A DNA stretch of 36,244 bases, from NCBI GenBank assembly GCA_015852425.1, contig JAAAIG010000292.1, positions 3,680-39,923 of the forward strand, in the 5' to 3' direction. The notes under the pieces are model-generated. The model was not told the DNA's origin and searched no databases. It saw nothing but the letters and a program-made list of their open reading frames with translations. The DNA is from Gryganskiella cystojenkinii. Taxonomy: Eukaryota > Mortierellomycota > Mortierellomycetes > Mortierellales > Mortierellaceae. How positions within the stretch are numbered: the first letter of the stretch is position 1; each line of letters starts with the position of its first letter. This document shows, in pieces, positions 1 to 11,542 of this stretch. The position numbers and the translations under genes are program-made.

Positions 1-443
1 CTCTCTCCCAGTCCCCTTTACAGTTCTCCACCTACTAGCTTCATATTACATCCTTCGGTATCTACACACCTTCATTTCCAAGGTCCCTTTCCCTGGTTCG
101 CTGTACACTAACCACTAACCAGTAACGCTCCTCCTCCTGCCTTGGCCTGCCCAGCTAATAGCACATTCTTGTTTCCTTGACACCCTGCCTGCCCGCCCTT
201 GATTCTTTCCTGACTCCATTCCACCGTGCTGGAAAAGTTCTTCTGCTTGACACCCCTCACTCGGACTGTGGACTTCACAAACACGCGCAAACGATTTGCA
301 CTCCTCCCAAAGGTACACTTTACACATGCCTTGTAATCCACCTCTACAATTTAGTTGATGAGACTCATCAGGCGTACCGCGCTTCTTGAATCAATCTCAT
401 AGACAAATTACAGCCTAGTTCTACTTCACAAACGCGATCCACG
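1..443 (+). promoter_or_regulatory. Upstream region of the Sel1-kinase gene
   Basis: This is non-coding sequence, rich in C and T, ahead of the kinase start. Short open frames exist on both strands (for example 177-389) but none has recognisable protein features. An in-frame TGA at 387-389 lies upstream of the ATG at 444 and supports that ATG as the start. I see no convincing TATA box. Confidence 0.4.
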
Positions 444-2747
444 ATGAAGGGCGTCATGCTAGTTGAAAAAATAGGGCAAGGTGGCCAAGCAGAGGTTTTC
501 AAGGCCAAACGCCGTCTAGATGATGTAGTGGTCAAGATATTTCTCAATTCAGATGATGAGGACTGTAGGCGAGAGATAGAGTTTTCCAAGAAGCTACGCT
601 GCAGGCACATCGTCCAATTCTATCCTGTAGAACAAGACATGCATGTGATGATGGAGTATGTAGAAGGAGGAAGCTTGTCGAACTCTATATTGGCGGGCTT
701 GATCAAGGATTGGGACACTAAGACACAAATTGCGAGACAAGTCTCGTTGGGCTTAACCTATCTTCATGACAAAGATATTATCCACTGCGACATCAAGAGT
801 GCCAATATCCTTCTTACTAAAAATTTGGATGCCAAGATATGTGACTTTGGGCGGGCACGCATGGTAGGGCAGAGTGGTAGAGATGGCACGCTTCCATGGA
901 TGGCACCCGAGTTGTTTTCAGAACCACCACAATACTCATGCAAGTCCGATGTCTATGCGCTGGGAATGGTCATGTGGGAGATGGCATCCAGCTGCATTCA
1001 GCCATACCAAGATCATGTGACGGATAGCATGAGACGTTGCATTGAGAATGGAATCACGGAGGACATCCCAGACAACACAGACGAGGCATTTTCAACCTGC
1101 ATCAAAGCATGCTGGAAGCAAGATCCTAGAGAAAGACCTGCCGCTGCGGAAATATTCCCAGATATCGACGATACACAAGATCACAACAATAATATTGATG
1201 ATCTAGCAGACGAACTAGAAAAGAAGTCACGGTTTCCATCGGCCTCTGGGAGAAATGAGGCAAGTATATACGGCATGTTAGGAAGCATATACGAACAGGG
1301 TATCATAGTAGAAAAGGACTACATGAAAGCTATAGAGTGGTTCCTCAAAGCAAGCAATGTAGGAGATTCAAGTTCCGAGGTCAACATTGGTCGGATGTAC
1401 CATAATGGCCAAGGAGTCGAGAAGGACTCCACCAAGGCGATGGAGTGGTACCTGAAGTCAAGTGATGCCGGAAATTCAGACGCCATGTTCTACATTGGTA
1501 GGATGTACTGTAATGGCCAGGGCATTGAACGGGACTATAAGAAGGCGATGGAATGGTTCCTCAAGTCAAGCGATGCTGGAGATTCAGGTGCCAAGTTTCA
1601 TATTGGTGAGATGTACCATGATGGCCGCGGAGTTGAGCAGAACTATACCAAGGCGATGGCATGGTACCGCGAGGCAGGCGATGCTGAACATTCAGGCGCC
1701 CAGTTAGTTATCGGTGAGATGTACTATGATGGCAACGGTGTTGAACAAGACTACACCAAAGCGATGGAATGGTACTTGAAGTCAAGCGATGCCGGAGATT
1801 CAGACGCCATGTTCTACATTGGTATGATGTACCGTGATGGTCGGGGCGTTGAACAGGACTACAAGAAGGCGAGAGAATGGTTCCTCAAGTCGAGCGATGC
1901 TGGAGATTCAGGTGCCAAGTTCCATATTGGTGAGCTGTACCATAATGGCCGCGGAGTTGAGCAGAACTACACTGAAGCGAAAAAATGGTATCTCAAGGCA
2001 AGCAAAGTAGGAGATTCAGGCGCCAAGTTCAATATTGGTGAGCTGTACCATAATGGCCACGGAGTTGAACAAGACGACACCAAGGCGATGGAATGGTACC
2101 TGAAGTCAAGCGATGCCGGAGATTCAATTGCCATGTTCTACATTGGTAGGATGTACCGTGAAGGCCGGGGCGTTGAACAGGACTACAAGAAGGCGATGGA
2201 ATGGTTCCTCAAGGCAAGCGATGCTGGACATTCAGGCGCGCAGGTCGATGTCGGGGGGATGTACGATGACGGCAATGGAGTCGAACAAGACCACATCGAG
2301 GCCATGGAATGGTTCCACCGGGCGAGCGATGCTGGAGATTCAGGCGCCAAGTTCCATATTGGTGTGATGTACCGTGATGGCCGGGGTGTTGAACAGGACT
2401 ACAAGAAGGCGATGGAATGGTTCCTCAAGGCAAGCGATGCTGGACATTCAGGCGCGCAGGTCGCTGTTGGGGGGATGTACGATGACGGCAACGGAGTCGA
2501 ACAAGACCATACCAAAGCGATGGAATGGTACGAGAAGGCAAGAGATGCTGCAGATTCAGACGCCATGTTACACATTTGTAGCATGTACTTTGCTGGTCGG
2601 GGTGTTGAACATGACCCGTTGAAGGCGATGATGTGGTATTTTAGGGCAAGATGTGCTGGGTTTTCGGACCCTGAGTTTGATCAAATATGTCTTGAACAAG
2701 ATCTAGAGATCAACCGTATTCTCGACGGAGGGAGTAAAGACCCATAG
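444..2747 (+). CDS. Protein kinase fused to 13 Sel1-like repeats
   Basis: This is an intronless 767-aa protein. Residues about 5-240 are a Ser/Thr/Tyr kinase-like domain: glycine loop G11-Q-G-G-Q-A16, ATP-binding Lys31 in VVVK, catalytic loop H114-C-D116, D134-F-G136 and A154-P-E156. The catalytic loop is HCD rather than HRD, so it is a non-RD kinase, a class usually not controlled by simple activation-loop phosphorylation. After an acidic linker, residues about 276-745 are thirteen 36-residue Sel1-like (SLR) repeats with consensus GxMYxxGxGVEQDYxKAMEWY. These form alpha-helical superhelical scaffolds for protein partners. Kinase-plus-Sel1 architectures are common in Mortierella and Glomeromycotina. 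An upstream in-frame stop supports the start. The likely role is cytosolic signalling; the substrate is unknown. Kinase activity is inferred from intact motifs. Confidence 0.93.
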   Translation: MKGVMLVEKIGQGGQAEVFKAKRRLDDVVVKIFLNSDDEDCRREIEFSKKLRCRHIVQFYPVEQDMHVMMEYVEGGSLSNSILAGLIKDWDTKTQIARQVSLGLTYLHDKDIIHCDIKSANILLTKNLDAKICDFGRARMVGQSGRDGTLPWMAPELFSEPPQYSCKSDVYALGMVMWEMASSCIQPYQDHVTDSMRRCIENGITEDIPDNTDEAFSTCIKACWKQDPRERPAAAEIFPDIDDTQDHNNNIDDLADELEKKSRFPSASGRNEASIYGMLGSIYEQGIIVEKDYMKAIEWFLKASNVGDSSSEVNIGRMYHNGQGVEKDSTKAMEWYLKSSDAGNSDAMFYIGRMYCNGQGIERDYKKAMEWFLKSSDAGDSGAKFHIGEMYHDGRGVEQNYTKAMAWYREAGDAEHSGAQLVIGEMYYDGNGVEQDYTKAMEWYLKSSDAGDSDAMFYIGMMYRDGRGVEQDYKKAREWFLKSSDAGDSGAKFHIGELYHNGRGVEQNYTEAKKWYLKASKVGDSGAKFNIGELYHNGHGVEQDDTKAMEWYLKSSDAGDSIAMFYIGRMYREGRGVEQDYKKAMEWFLKASDAGHSGAQVDVGGMYDDGNGVEQDHIEAMEWFHRASDAGDSGAKFHIGVMYRDGRGVEQDYKKAMEWFLKASDAGHSGAQVAVGGMYDDGNGVEQDHTKAMEWYEKARDAADSDAMLHICSMYFAGRGVEHDPLKAMMWYFRARCAGFSDPEFDQICLEQDLEINRILDGGSKDP
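1276..2690 (+). repeat. 108-bp in-gene tandem repeat encoding Sel1 units
   Basis: Thirteen head-to-tail units of 108 bp encode the Sel1 repeats. There is a higher-order period of three units (324 bp): units 2-3-4, 5-6-7 and 8-9-10 resemble each other in order. Units 9-10 and 11-12 are nearly identical over about 140 bp at a spacing of 216 bp (for example gactacaagaaggcg at 2181 and 2397), which indicates a recent two-unit duplication. Confidence 0.9.
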
Positions 2748-3128
2748 AGTGCCAATATCTCCGTGATGCCGCAAGGCTTTGTCTCGGCGTACTCACCGCT
2801 ATCACACGCGTATTTTAAGAGGGTTGTTGTTACCAGCGATCATCGTAAGGCAGAAAAATACGTCGGAGAAGCCGAACCTTGGCTGCAAACATCACACGCC
2901 CAACACTGCAGAGGAACAATTTTGAACTGAAAGCAACACACCGTTCAGCTCTCAGCACTAATGAATAAAGAACAGCGATATATTCAATTTCTACAGTATA
3001 ACGCCATGGCACAAACCCTGGCGGAGCTCAATGTCACAGCTGAAACCACAAAAGAAAAAAGGAACGAGAGGAGAATTATGATCATTAAAACAAACCGACG
3101 CAATTTAATTTTTAAATTTGATCCCCTT
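2748..3128. other. Gap: kinase 3' flank
   Basis: About 380 bp without a supportable gene. It probably holds the 3' UTR of the kinase. I see no clear repeat or RNA gene. Confidence 0.4.
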
Positions 3129-4120
3129 CTATGCCTCCTCGTCCTCGTCTTCCTCAACCTCAGTGTCCATGTTTTCCAATAACCACAGTTACTTCCACGG
3201 TCTTACCTTTGGGCGATCAAGTGGGGGCGCTTGTTCAGGGTTTTTTTTGCCAGATCATACAGCTCAGCTTTTTTATAGGTCTTCAGCTGGACAGCGATCG
3301 TCCTTTGCTGGCGGCTCAAACTTGGCCGCCAGTAAAGGCGCAAGGCCTTGAACCAACTCGTCCTTTTTCAGCTGTGACAGAGACTTTTGAGGTGGAGTGC
3401 TTTCGACTTTCACCTTCAGGCGCAAATAATCGTCAATAGTTCTGGGCACCACAGTACTGGTGGCTGCAGCTGTAGGGTAGGCTTGGGCTTGGTAATTTAT
3501 CCAAGCAGAATACAATTTTCCTCCCAAGGAACTTTTCAGCACACTACTGACAGAGCACAGCCATGTAACGCTCGAACATGTTTGCATTCATGTTGTCATG
3601 GTCATATGCTTAGCGGCTATTCCCATACCCAAGGTTCGCCGACCCATCCTTCCTCACATCCAGCGTAAATAATGCACCAATGGCGTCCCTTGTTCTTGCG
3701 GAGAACGGTCATTTTTTGACTGAACCATGACAACAACAAAAAAACTAGATTTTAATAGTAAGCATGGAAGAAATAGATTATGTTGTGCCGCTGTTCCTAC
3801 CTTGTTGTGAACTGGGTGATGATGAATGTGAGACTCATCTAGCCATACAAAAAGTGCGCCTTCGTACTTGGCAGAGTATTGTTCCCGAAGGTAACGGCGT
3901 CGTTCAAGTCTGATCTCTGGAGTGCCGACGTAGTTTTTTGCCTTGTCTGCTCAGTCATATATGAGGGCCATCCTGTGGAGATGCCAACGAGGCACTTCAA
4001 AAGACGGTATTTCATGAGTACCGCCCCAGTTGTCCAGGAGACTTTTATGGCTCAAAAAGTTCGGCACTAAGAGTTCGTATATGGTGATCTCTTTTGTCAC
4101 TTGTTTTTATTCCCATCGAT
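3129..4120 (-). pseudogene. Decayed DDE-type transposase
   Basis: The reverse strand carries transposase-like segments broken by stops and frame changes. From about 4115 downward a frame runs through a WGGTHEIPSFEVPRWH segment, an in-frame TGA, then RRYLREQYSAKYEGALFVW and a DES-H-HHH motif typical of the DDE core (about 3830-3870). After a gap a second segment contains WFSQKMTVLRKNKGRHWCII. Lower still come a DNMNANMFERY segment, two SAP-like stretches (SLSQLKKDELV and LKTYKKAELYDLAKK, in different frames), and an acidic tail ending at the TAG whose complement is 3129-3131. The order (DES motif, RGKR-like strand, helical KKAEL segments, acidic C terminus) fits fungal and animal Tc1-like or related DDE transposases. 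At least one stop and two frame changes rule out an intact protein. No terminal inverted repeats were found by eye. The exact superfamily is uncertain. Confidence 0.6.
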
Positions 4121-4175
4121 TCACATCCAGAGGTAGTGAGCTCCTCTGAAATTGACGGGGACTCAACAGCTAAAA

Positions 4176-4188
4176 GTCACGTGCCAAT
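4176..4188 (+). promoter_or_regulatory. E-box next to a CCAAT box upstream of TOP3
   Basis: The sequence tcacgtgccaat joins a palindromic CACGTG E-box to a CCAAT box about 320 bp upstream of the TOP3 ATG. CACGTG is bound by bHLH factors (Cbf1/Pho4 type) and CCAAT by the Hap complex in fungi. Function here is inferred from motif match and position only. Confidence 0.35.
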
Positions 4189-4504
4189 CAGAAGAATTTG
4201 CCACCAATTGTTTGTTGCTTTTTTTATTTTTAGGCTCTGAACGCGTTTCTTTTTCACCATTGATGCAAGTCATTTGTACCGTTCAACGCTGTCTCATTTT
4301 CTTTTGCACAAAGCATCGCTCACTCCCTCGAAAGAGACAGACTCAGGCCGAAAGGACATTACTCTTCTCCACTTTTGCTATTCATCTTACTCATTGACTT
4401 CTTTCCCATTCTTCAAAGCTCCTCTCTGGTGTGCCCCATTTCGCCCCTGAACGCCACTAATTCCGAGCTCCAGAGGTCTCGAATCAATTGCAGGTGTCTC
4501 CACC

Positions 4505-7500
4505 ATGAAGGTTCTTTGTGTTGCAGAGAAACCGTCCATGGCCAAGGCCCTGGCGCAGATTTTGAGCAGTGGCCAGATGCAGTCTGTAAGATAGAAAACA
4601 CTGGACTTTCAGCGAGTATCGGCATTCAAACCAATAGAAAACCCCAACGGCTAGTATCTCCCCTCCGCTTTTTATTGATCTATTTGACTTTCTTTTTTCA
4701 CTAGGACACTGTCCCTGGCAACAAATATACAAGGAACTACTCGTTTCAATACAAAATTGACAACTATACCATGATCGAGGTGGTCATGACAGCGGTCTTG
4801 GGTCATCTCCTCTCATCGGATTTTCCGAGCCGGTATGGATGGCGCAGCTGTCACCCTGTGGAACTCTATGATGCCGAGATCGTGAAACAAACGTCCCAGG
4901 TAATAAAAAATGAAAGATGGATTCTTGGTGGATAGGCACATCCTTCGGAATGAATTATTTCATATCCGTTCGCTTCTTCGATGCGATAAGCACTCTTTGT
5001 ATCTAAACGAAGGCAATCAAACTTCCCAACGTAGCACTTACAAGCGGTCGAACGCAACCTCCAATCACAAGCACAGTGGGCTGACCAGGTTATGATCTGG
5101 ACGGACTGCGATCGGGAAGGCGAAAATATCGGAGCGGAAGTGGCGACTGTCTGTCGTAATAAGAAAGCCCGGATAGCGGTTACTAGAGCGCGATTCAGTT
5201 CTGTAACCCCTGCGTAAGTGTAGAGGTGGTATGTCTTTGCTAATTGCGGATTTATTAGAAGAGTCTAATTTCGAGTTGCTCGTTATTCCCGATCAAATAG
5301 TGAGGTACATCGGGCTATGAGAAACCCGGTTGAATTGGATCAGCGTCAAGCCGATGCAGTCGACGCGAGGATCGAACTTGATTTGCGGGTTGGTGCATCC
5401 TTCACTCGATTTCAGACCCTGAGCTTCAAACATCTCGTCTTCCAGGCCGGAGATTTCGAGAAAAAGAATATTATTAGCTTTGGTGAGTAGATGTTTGCTT
5501 TGGACCAGACTGTATTACATTGAAAGTTTGCGGAAAAGATTGCGAACCCCCCCAAGATTCATTTTAATATTGAATGTTTTACATTGTTTTCTCAAACTTT
5601 TCAGGTCCTTGTCAGTTCCCAACCCTTGGATTTGTGGTGGACCAGTACCGAAAAGTCGAGCGGTTTACCCCCGAGAAATTCTGGAAACTGGAATTGAAAC
5701 ACACCAAGGATGGGATAGAAGCAGCTTTCAGCTGGGAGCGCGGACAGCTCTTTGATCCACTTTCCTGCTTTATTATTTACGAGGGCTGCTTGGAAGTCCA
5801 ATCGCCGATAGCTGTCATTACGGAAGTCACCGCAAAGCCGACCTCAAAATGGTGCGTACTTTTATCATGATCCAATGAAGGGCAGTGAAGTTTATCTGTG
5901 TGCTAATGTACAGAGTCTGTCGATCTTTGTAGGAAACCACTACCCCTGACTACGGTTGAGCTTCAAAAAAATGGATCCAAATATCTCTCAATGTCATCGG
6001 ACGAAATCATGACGGTATGTTTCCAACAAACGAAATCGATCAATTTGGTTGTAGCCAAGCCATGGTACTAACTAGCCGTTCTTTCTCTAGGCGGCGGAAT
6101 CGTTGTATACCCAGGGTTGGATTTCGTATCCGAGAACAGAGACGGACCAGTTCGACCACAATTATGACCTTCTTGCTCTCGTTCAGAAGCAGACCATCAA
6201 CCCACAGTGGGGCAATTTCGCTCAGAGACTGGTAGAAGGCGGATATCGGATACCCAAGAGAGGCAAGAACAACGATCAAGCACATCCACCGATCCATCCG
6301 GTAATGCACACTCAAAACCTACCGGAGCGTGAACAGAAGGTGTACGAGTTTATTGTCCGTCGATTCCTTGCCTGCTGTTCCGAGGATGCCAAGGGCGATC
6401 AGACTAATGTTGTGGCCATGATCGATACCGAGACGTTTAAGGCTACTGGCCTAACCATCAGGGAGCGGAACTACCTGGATATCTACAAGTACGACAAGTG
6501 GTCAGACAACGTCCTTCCAGAATTCAACATGGGTGAGAGGTTTGACCCTACGAGTTTCAAGATGGTGGAAGGTGCCACGAGTTCACCGACGTTACTTACT
6601 GAGAGTCAACTGATTGCCATTATGGATGAGAGAGGCATCGGTAAGTCTAATATAGGCAAAAAAAGATATGAACCGAGCGTCGTCGTTCTGAGCACCAGCT
6701 GATCGTGGCCTTCGATACTTTTTCTTGGCCAATTAGGTACGGACGCTACAATCGCTGATCACATCAAGACAATTACTGATCGCGGTTATGTCATCAGAGA
6801 GAGGCGAGGTCGAGAGTTTGTCTTTTCACCTTCAACTCTTGGTATTGCCCTCGTGGAAGGCTATGACAGCATGAACCTACCAAAGAACTTGTCAAAGCCG
6901 TTGCTGAGAAGTCAGGTGCGCATCTTCGGAGGCAAGTGAGAGCATCAGGGCGTCATACGGAACACCGTTTTACTAACCTCCACTCATCCATTTTTCAATG
7001 CTTGTTAGTTGGAACGAAATTTGAAGCTTATTTGCACGGGAGAAAAACGCAAAGAAGATGTCATTGCCGAAGCAGTGAGGCAGTACAGGGCTATTTTCGA
7101 GGATGTGAACCTGATGAAGAATATGCTGAAAGACGTAAGAAGAGCATTGTATCGTTATGAACGGGAAAGTCACCTTTCATGTCAGGCTTAGAGCGTAAGT
7201 TTAACCTCTGCATGTTTTGTTTGTATTGCGCTCATAGTCTATCCAGCGGAACGTGGATCCTCCCGCACCCGATGGCCAACCACCTCCTGCTTATGGCCCC
7301 AATGCTGGTGGTGGCAACGGCGGCGGCGGAGGAGGATGGAGAGGAGGAGGAGGAGGAGGGGGTGGCGCTGGTGGAGGTAATGGCGGCGGAGGATACGGCG
7401 GAGGAAGGGGCGGAAACGGAGGGCCGATGCCTCCACCAAACAATCCGTTCAGACAACAACCTCCGAATAACAACCCGCCACAGCGCCAAGTTCGTCCAGC

Positions 7501-8594
7501 ACTACAAGATCGTCAAACCAACAACAACAGCAATTTCAACAATGATAACTTTGGTGGCAACACGTGGAACAATACCGGCAACGAGGCAGACGGTGTGAAC
7601 TGCAGGTGTGAAGGTCAACCGCCTGCTGTGGAACGAAAAGTCGTCAAAGAGGGCGAGAATCAAGGAAGGATGTTTTATACCTGTGCAAAGCCTCGGGAAG
7701 AGCAATGCGGTTTTTTCGAGTTTTCGGACTCTCTTGGATCAAAAACTGGAACGGGTTCTGGCGGTGGTGGCGGTACTAATCGCAATGTGGGGGAAAGTGA
7801 CAGTTTCTCTCAGAATGGGTTGCATGCTTCCAGTGTGGTGAGTCCTTTATGCATTACAAAGCAACATCACTATGTCTTGAAGTGAAGTCTTTGTTTTGCT
7901 TGTGTTCTGACAATGATATTCTTCCTACCAAACCATTTTTTGAATCCCATAGTACCATGAAACTCTTCGCGCAGGATCTGTGGTGGAGGGCAAACCACGG
8001 TGTCACTGTAAACTGATTGCAGTCGAGTCCGTATCCGCCAAACACAATGGAAGGATCTACTGGAAATGCAGCAAGAAGAAAACGTGTGGGTTCTTCAAGT
8101 GGGACGACGAACTGGATCAGAGCGCACGGGCAGCGTCTACTTGGAGTGCAGCGCAACCGAATCGAGGTGGTGGCGGCGGCGGATCCTCGTCTGGAGCAGG
8201 AGTAACGTGTTACAAATGTCAACAGGTAAAAGGAAACGATGGCGGAAGAGCTTTTCAGTGGGGTTGTCCAATTCGCGAGCTTTGGAAAATTATCCCATTT
8301 TTTTTGGTGGCGATCATTTCAATAATGATTCATTTTTGAATCTCGGTTTGGTGTCGAAAATCTAATATTTTTATGGATTGATAGGTTGGACACTTTGCGA
8401 ATGTCTGTCCGAATGGTGCCGCGCAAGGGTCAACGTCCGGGACTTCTTCCTCATCTTACCAAGCGAATACAGGGACATCTTCCCGAGGCGGAGGAGGAGG
8501 CGGAAAAGGAAAATCCAAAAAGGGAGCCGGAGGAGGATCGACCAAGAGCAATGTCAAAGCAGTTCGCGTCACTAAAAAGAGTCGGCCTATTTGA
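4505..8594 (+). CDS. TOP3: DNA topoisomerase III (type IA) with two GRF fingers and a CCHC knuckle
   Basis: Exons: 4505-4585, 4705-4899, 5035-5213, 5301-5482, 5605-5851, 5933-6014, 6091-6640, 6737-6915, 7009-7134, 7238-7837, 7953-8225, 8385-8594. These sum to 2904 nt (967 aa) with all junctions in frame. Type IA topoisomerases pass single strands through a transient 5'-phosphotyrosyl break; with a RecQ helicase, topo III dissolves double Holliday junctions in the nucleus. Visible motifs: Toprim start VAEKPSMAK (Glu8), Toprim acidic motif TDCDREGENIG, SYGPCQFPTLG-type motif (here FGPCQFPTLG), and the active-site Tyr335 in ISYPRTET. The C terminus has a Gly-rich linker (about 622-665), GRF finger 1 from Cys729, GRF finger 2 from Cys824, a CYKC...H...C knuckle (about 893-906) and a Gly/Lys-rich basic tail. 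Length and layout resemble metazoan TOP3A; yeast Top3 lacks the zinc tail. At exon 10 an alternative acceptor at 7247 is also in frame. Retention of intron 9 would truncate the protein before the zinc region. Confidence 0.94.
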
Positions 8595-11542
8595 GTTGAT
8601 CGAACTGGTGGTTATGGCTTTCCATCCCTTTATTTTTTAAATGCTTTGTTTTTTTGTTGTTATGAGCACATCGTCATGGACGGAGTAGGAGTGGGGGTAA
8701 AGACATCCCTTAGGCTGATGGAGTGTTTTAGACTGCATTGTTAGTCCTGTCTCCTGACCTAAAAGCAATGTTTTTGTGGGTGAGCGAGTTTTGCTGATCT
8801 CATTTTATTTATATTTCTACCAAGAGCTGTCGTTTGCATGCGCAAGGTTTCAAAGAGGATAGATAGAGAAAGAAAGAAAGTGAGGGAGAGAGAGAGAAGG
8901 AGAGAGAAAAAGAGAGGAGCTGTGTCCAGGAAATATTGATGGCGGATCGAAAAAAAAACAAACTCTTCCCGAAGTATGATCGTCATTGAGGGATCAAGAA
9001 TGACAGGCGCATTTTTTTATTTTTTTTTTTTTTTTTCGGCAACACCAGGCACACAGCAGAGTCGATGAAGACTTTGGGCCGCCAGAAACTCCAAGCTCAA
9101 AGAGAAGAAAATCTCCAAAAAAAAGTGGTTTGGGACCTGGATCGGGGGTTGAAGCCTGATAGTAGAACAAGGCTATAATGATGTCACAAGAGGTCTGTCG
9201 AAAATTTTAACGTTCAGCTTCTGTTGGATCTCGGATCAGAAAAGTAGAAAAGAAAGGAAGGGACAAGTCGGCTGCTGCTCTAAGAGAAGAAGACAACAAA
9301 TTGTCAGCAAAAACCCAAAGAGGAGTGAAAGAGGCAAAGTGAGAGTGAAAGAACAAAAGAGAGTGACATTAACAAAAAAGTTGATCTTCATGCCTTATCG
9401 CCTGTTCCTGCTTGGGTAGGGGGTCTTGGTATGGGAGAACGCTTTGACAAACAAAGAAAGAATCCTCCTCCCCCCAATAACCGGGTTTTTCCAAGTGATC
9501 CCCCATCTCTGGTTTCTTGTTATGCGTGGTGATCCTCCTTCTGTTTCTCATCAACAAGCAATATAGGGATCATCGGGCAACTAGGGTGATTGTTTTCTTG
9601 GCTGCGTCATTGAATCAAACGTCGTCATCCACAATCCAGTGTTGGCCTGGGCACTGCTTTTTGTTCATGGAGAGAAAAAAGAATAAGCAAAAGGGAGAAC
9701 GAAAACAGTCGATTGAATTGAATTTTTCTCAATCAAACTCTTTTTTGATTTGGCACCGTCTCAACAAGGAAAAAAAAAAAATTAAGTGGTATTCCGGCGC
9801 CTTTCTTTTCTTCTTCCTCATTCAACTCTCTCTCTTTCCCTCCTCTCTCTCTTTCTTTGTCTTTGTCTTCCCCCATTCCTCCGTTCTATCTTGCTCGCAC
9901 TCCTCCCCTACAAAGACGACGAATTTGTATGCACCAACGTCGTCCTCAAGTCATTACTTGACGATTCGATATCCCATATTACATTTCCTGTGCGACGATT
10001 TCCTTCTTTCGACAGGTAAACCGATTGAGACACAAACAGCCAAAAAAAAATATTTTTTGTGTTCTTTTTATTTTTCTTTTGGTCGATTCAATCAGAACTC
10101 CAAGGAAGGACACTCTACAGGATGGCCATCAACCAGGAATGCGAAAAAGGGATCCACATTCACAGACACGAACACACTTTGCCTTGACTCGGAGACATTT
10201 CCTTCATTGTGAAAGAGTGTGTGTGAAAGAGAGAGGGCGGGAGGAGGGACCATTCGGACCGGTGGCAATGCAAATCACGAAATGGCTATTTTTTTTTATT
10301 TTATGAATTGGTCGTTTTTTTTACGTGAGCCCAGCATCCGTTTCTGACGTTTCTTTGAATGCACATCGCCTTTGTGGGGAAGGGGGGCAGTGAGGGGAGG
10401 AAATGTACACCATCAATGCAGCACAAAGGAACAAAGGAGAGGATCGGTGGAGTGCGAAATGACAAGCAGACAACAGGCACATTTATCTCTAGGTCCTCGT
10501 TCTTTGTTGTTTTCATGGGGACACATTTAATAATGCGTCCATCTTTGTTTACAACAATTCTTTTTGTTTTGAGTTTGAACCATGAACGATGTCAAAAAAG
10601 GCAGAGAGAAAGGCAAAGAAAGAGTGCGATCCACCACCACCTTCACCACCATTGCCACGAGGAAGAACACTGGACCCTGTCTCTTGGACAGTAGCACATA
10701 CCTCTTTCGTGACAGAGACAGAGCAACAACCGTCTATTTTCCATCATCATCATCCGTACCCTTCCTCCCTATTCGTATTCGACAAACAGAACGAAAAAGA
10801 AAAAGGCAGCGGCAAAGGATGATCGGCGTATCTGTCCTGGTGCAAGGCTTTTGTTGTTTCGTATCTCGTCAATTTAAAAATTCTTTGCGTGGGTCCCCTT
10901 TTTTTTATCCACTCGGTCGAGACTAAAAGTCGATTATTTGGAACCAAGAGGACAGGCGACAGCTAAAAACAAACATTCGAAGAGAGATAGATACCAAGGG
11001 AATGAAAAATAGAGGACCCACAAGTGATGGACAGACCCCACAAAGGAACATTGAGGACCAGCACAAAGGAGAACTTGGGGCGCGATGGAAAAACAGAAGC
11101 GACCACAGTAGACTAGACCATATTAGTGTTTGGTCGTTTTTTTTTTAATCTCTTTAAAAAAGATGGAACCCACAGTTTTGACAGAGGGAGCAAACTGTTC
11201 TCCACTCACTTTCTTTCTTTCTCTCTGCTCTTTGTCATTATCGTTGAGGAAAAGCCATTGATCGCTAACTGTTCCTTTTCTCTTTTTTCTCTGTTGTGTA
11301 GATTTCCTTCCTTCATCCTTTCTTCTTTTTTCCCCAGCTTTTGCTGCCTTTGACGATTGTACTTTTATTTCCCCCTTGCCACGCCATTCTTCTCTTTTCG
11401 TCTCTTTTCTTGTATCTAATACCAACCGCAGAACAACGAGGTAATTTATCTGAATCTTTGGGACCGCACAGCAACAAAATCGATGTGACTACGACTACTG
11501 ACCCTTCATGCTTCTTATCTTTTTTCATCTTTCGAAACGTAG
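8595..11542. promoter_or_regulatory. Long low-complexity intergenic region and OGT leader
   Basis: About 2.9 kb with no supportable coding gene. It contains a GA-rich purine tract (about 8860-8930), poly-T runs (9011-9037), pyrimidine-rich blocks near 9800-9900 and 11200-11420, and a cat/atc triplet run near 10740. The OGT ATG at 11543 follows cgtag directly, which looks like a splice acceptor. The proximal part therefore probably includes a 5' UTR intron. Longer open frames here (such as 9517-10212) have compositional bias and no domain features. Confidence 0.45.

Noticed and set aside
177..389. 70-aa plus-strand ORF just upstream of the kinase
   Set aside because: It is in frame with the kinase but ends at TGA 387-389, has no domain features, and no splice pair joining it to the kinase was evident.
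3273..3587. 104-aa minus-strand ORF as an independent small gene
   Set aside because: Flanking frames continue the same transposase-like protein on both sides, so it is one open piece of a decayed transposase rather than a separate gene.
7179..7598. 139-aa plus and antisense Pro-rich frames in the Gly-rich region
   Set aside because: These are out-of-frame readings of GGN-rich TOP3 exon 10. The TOP3 frame continues into GRF fingers.
7854..8222. 122-aa minus-strand frame opposite the TOP3 zinc fingers
   Set aside because: It is antisense to exon 11 and its intron, with no features. The plus strand has clear GRF cysteines.
9517..10212. 231-aa plus-strand open frame
   Set aside because: Composition follows poly-pyrimidine and A-rich tracts (Phe/Ser/Leu/Lys bias). 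No domain, and it probably lies in the OGT promoter or leader.
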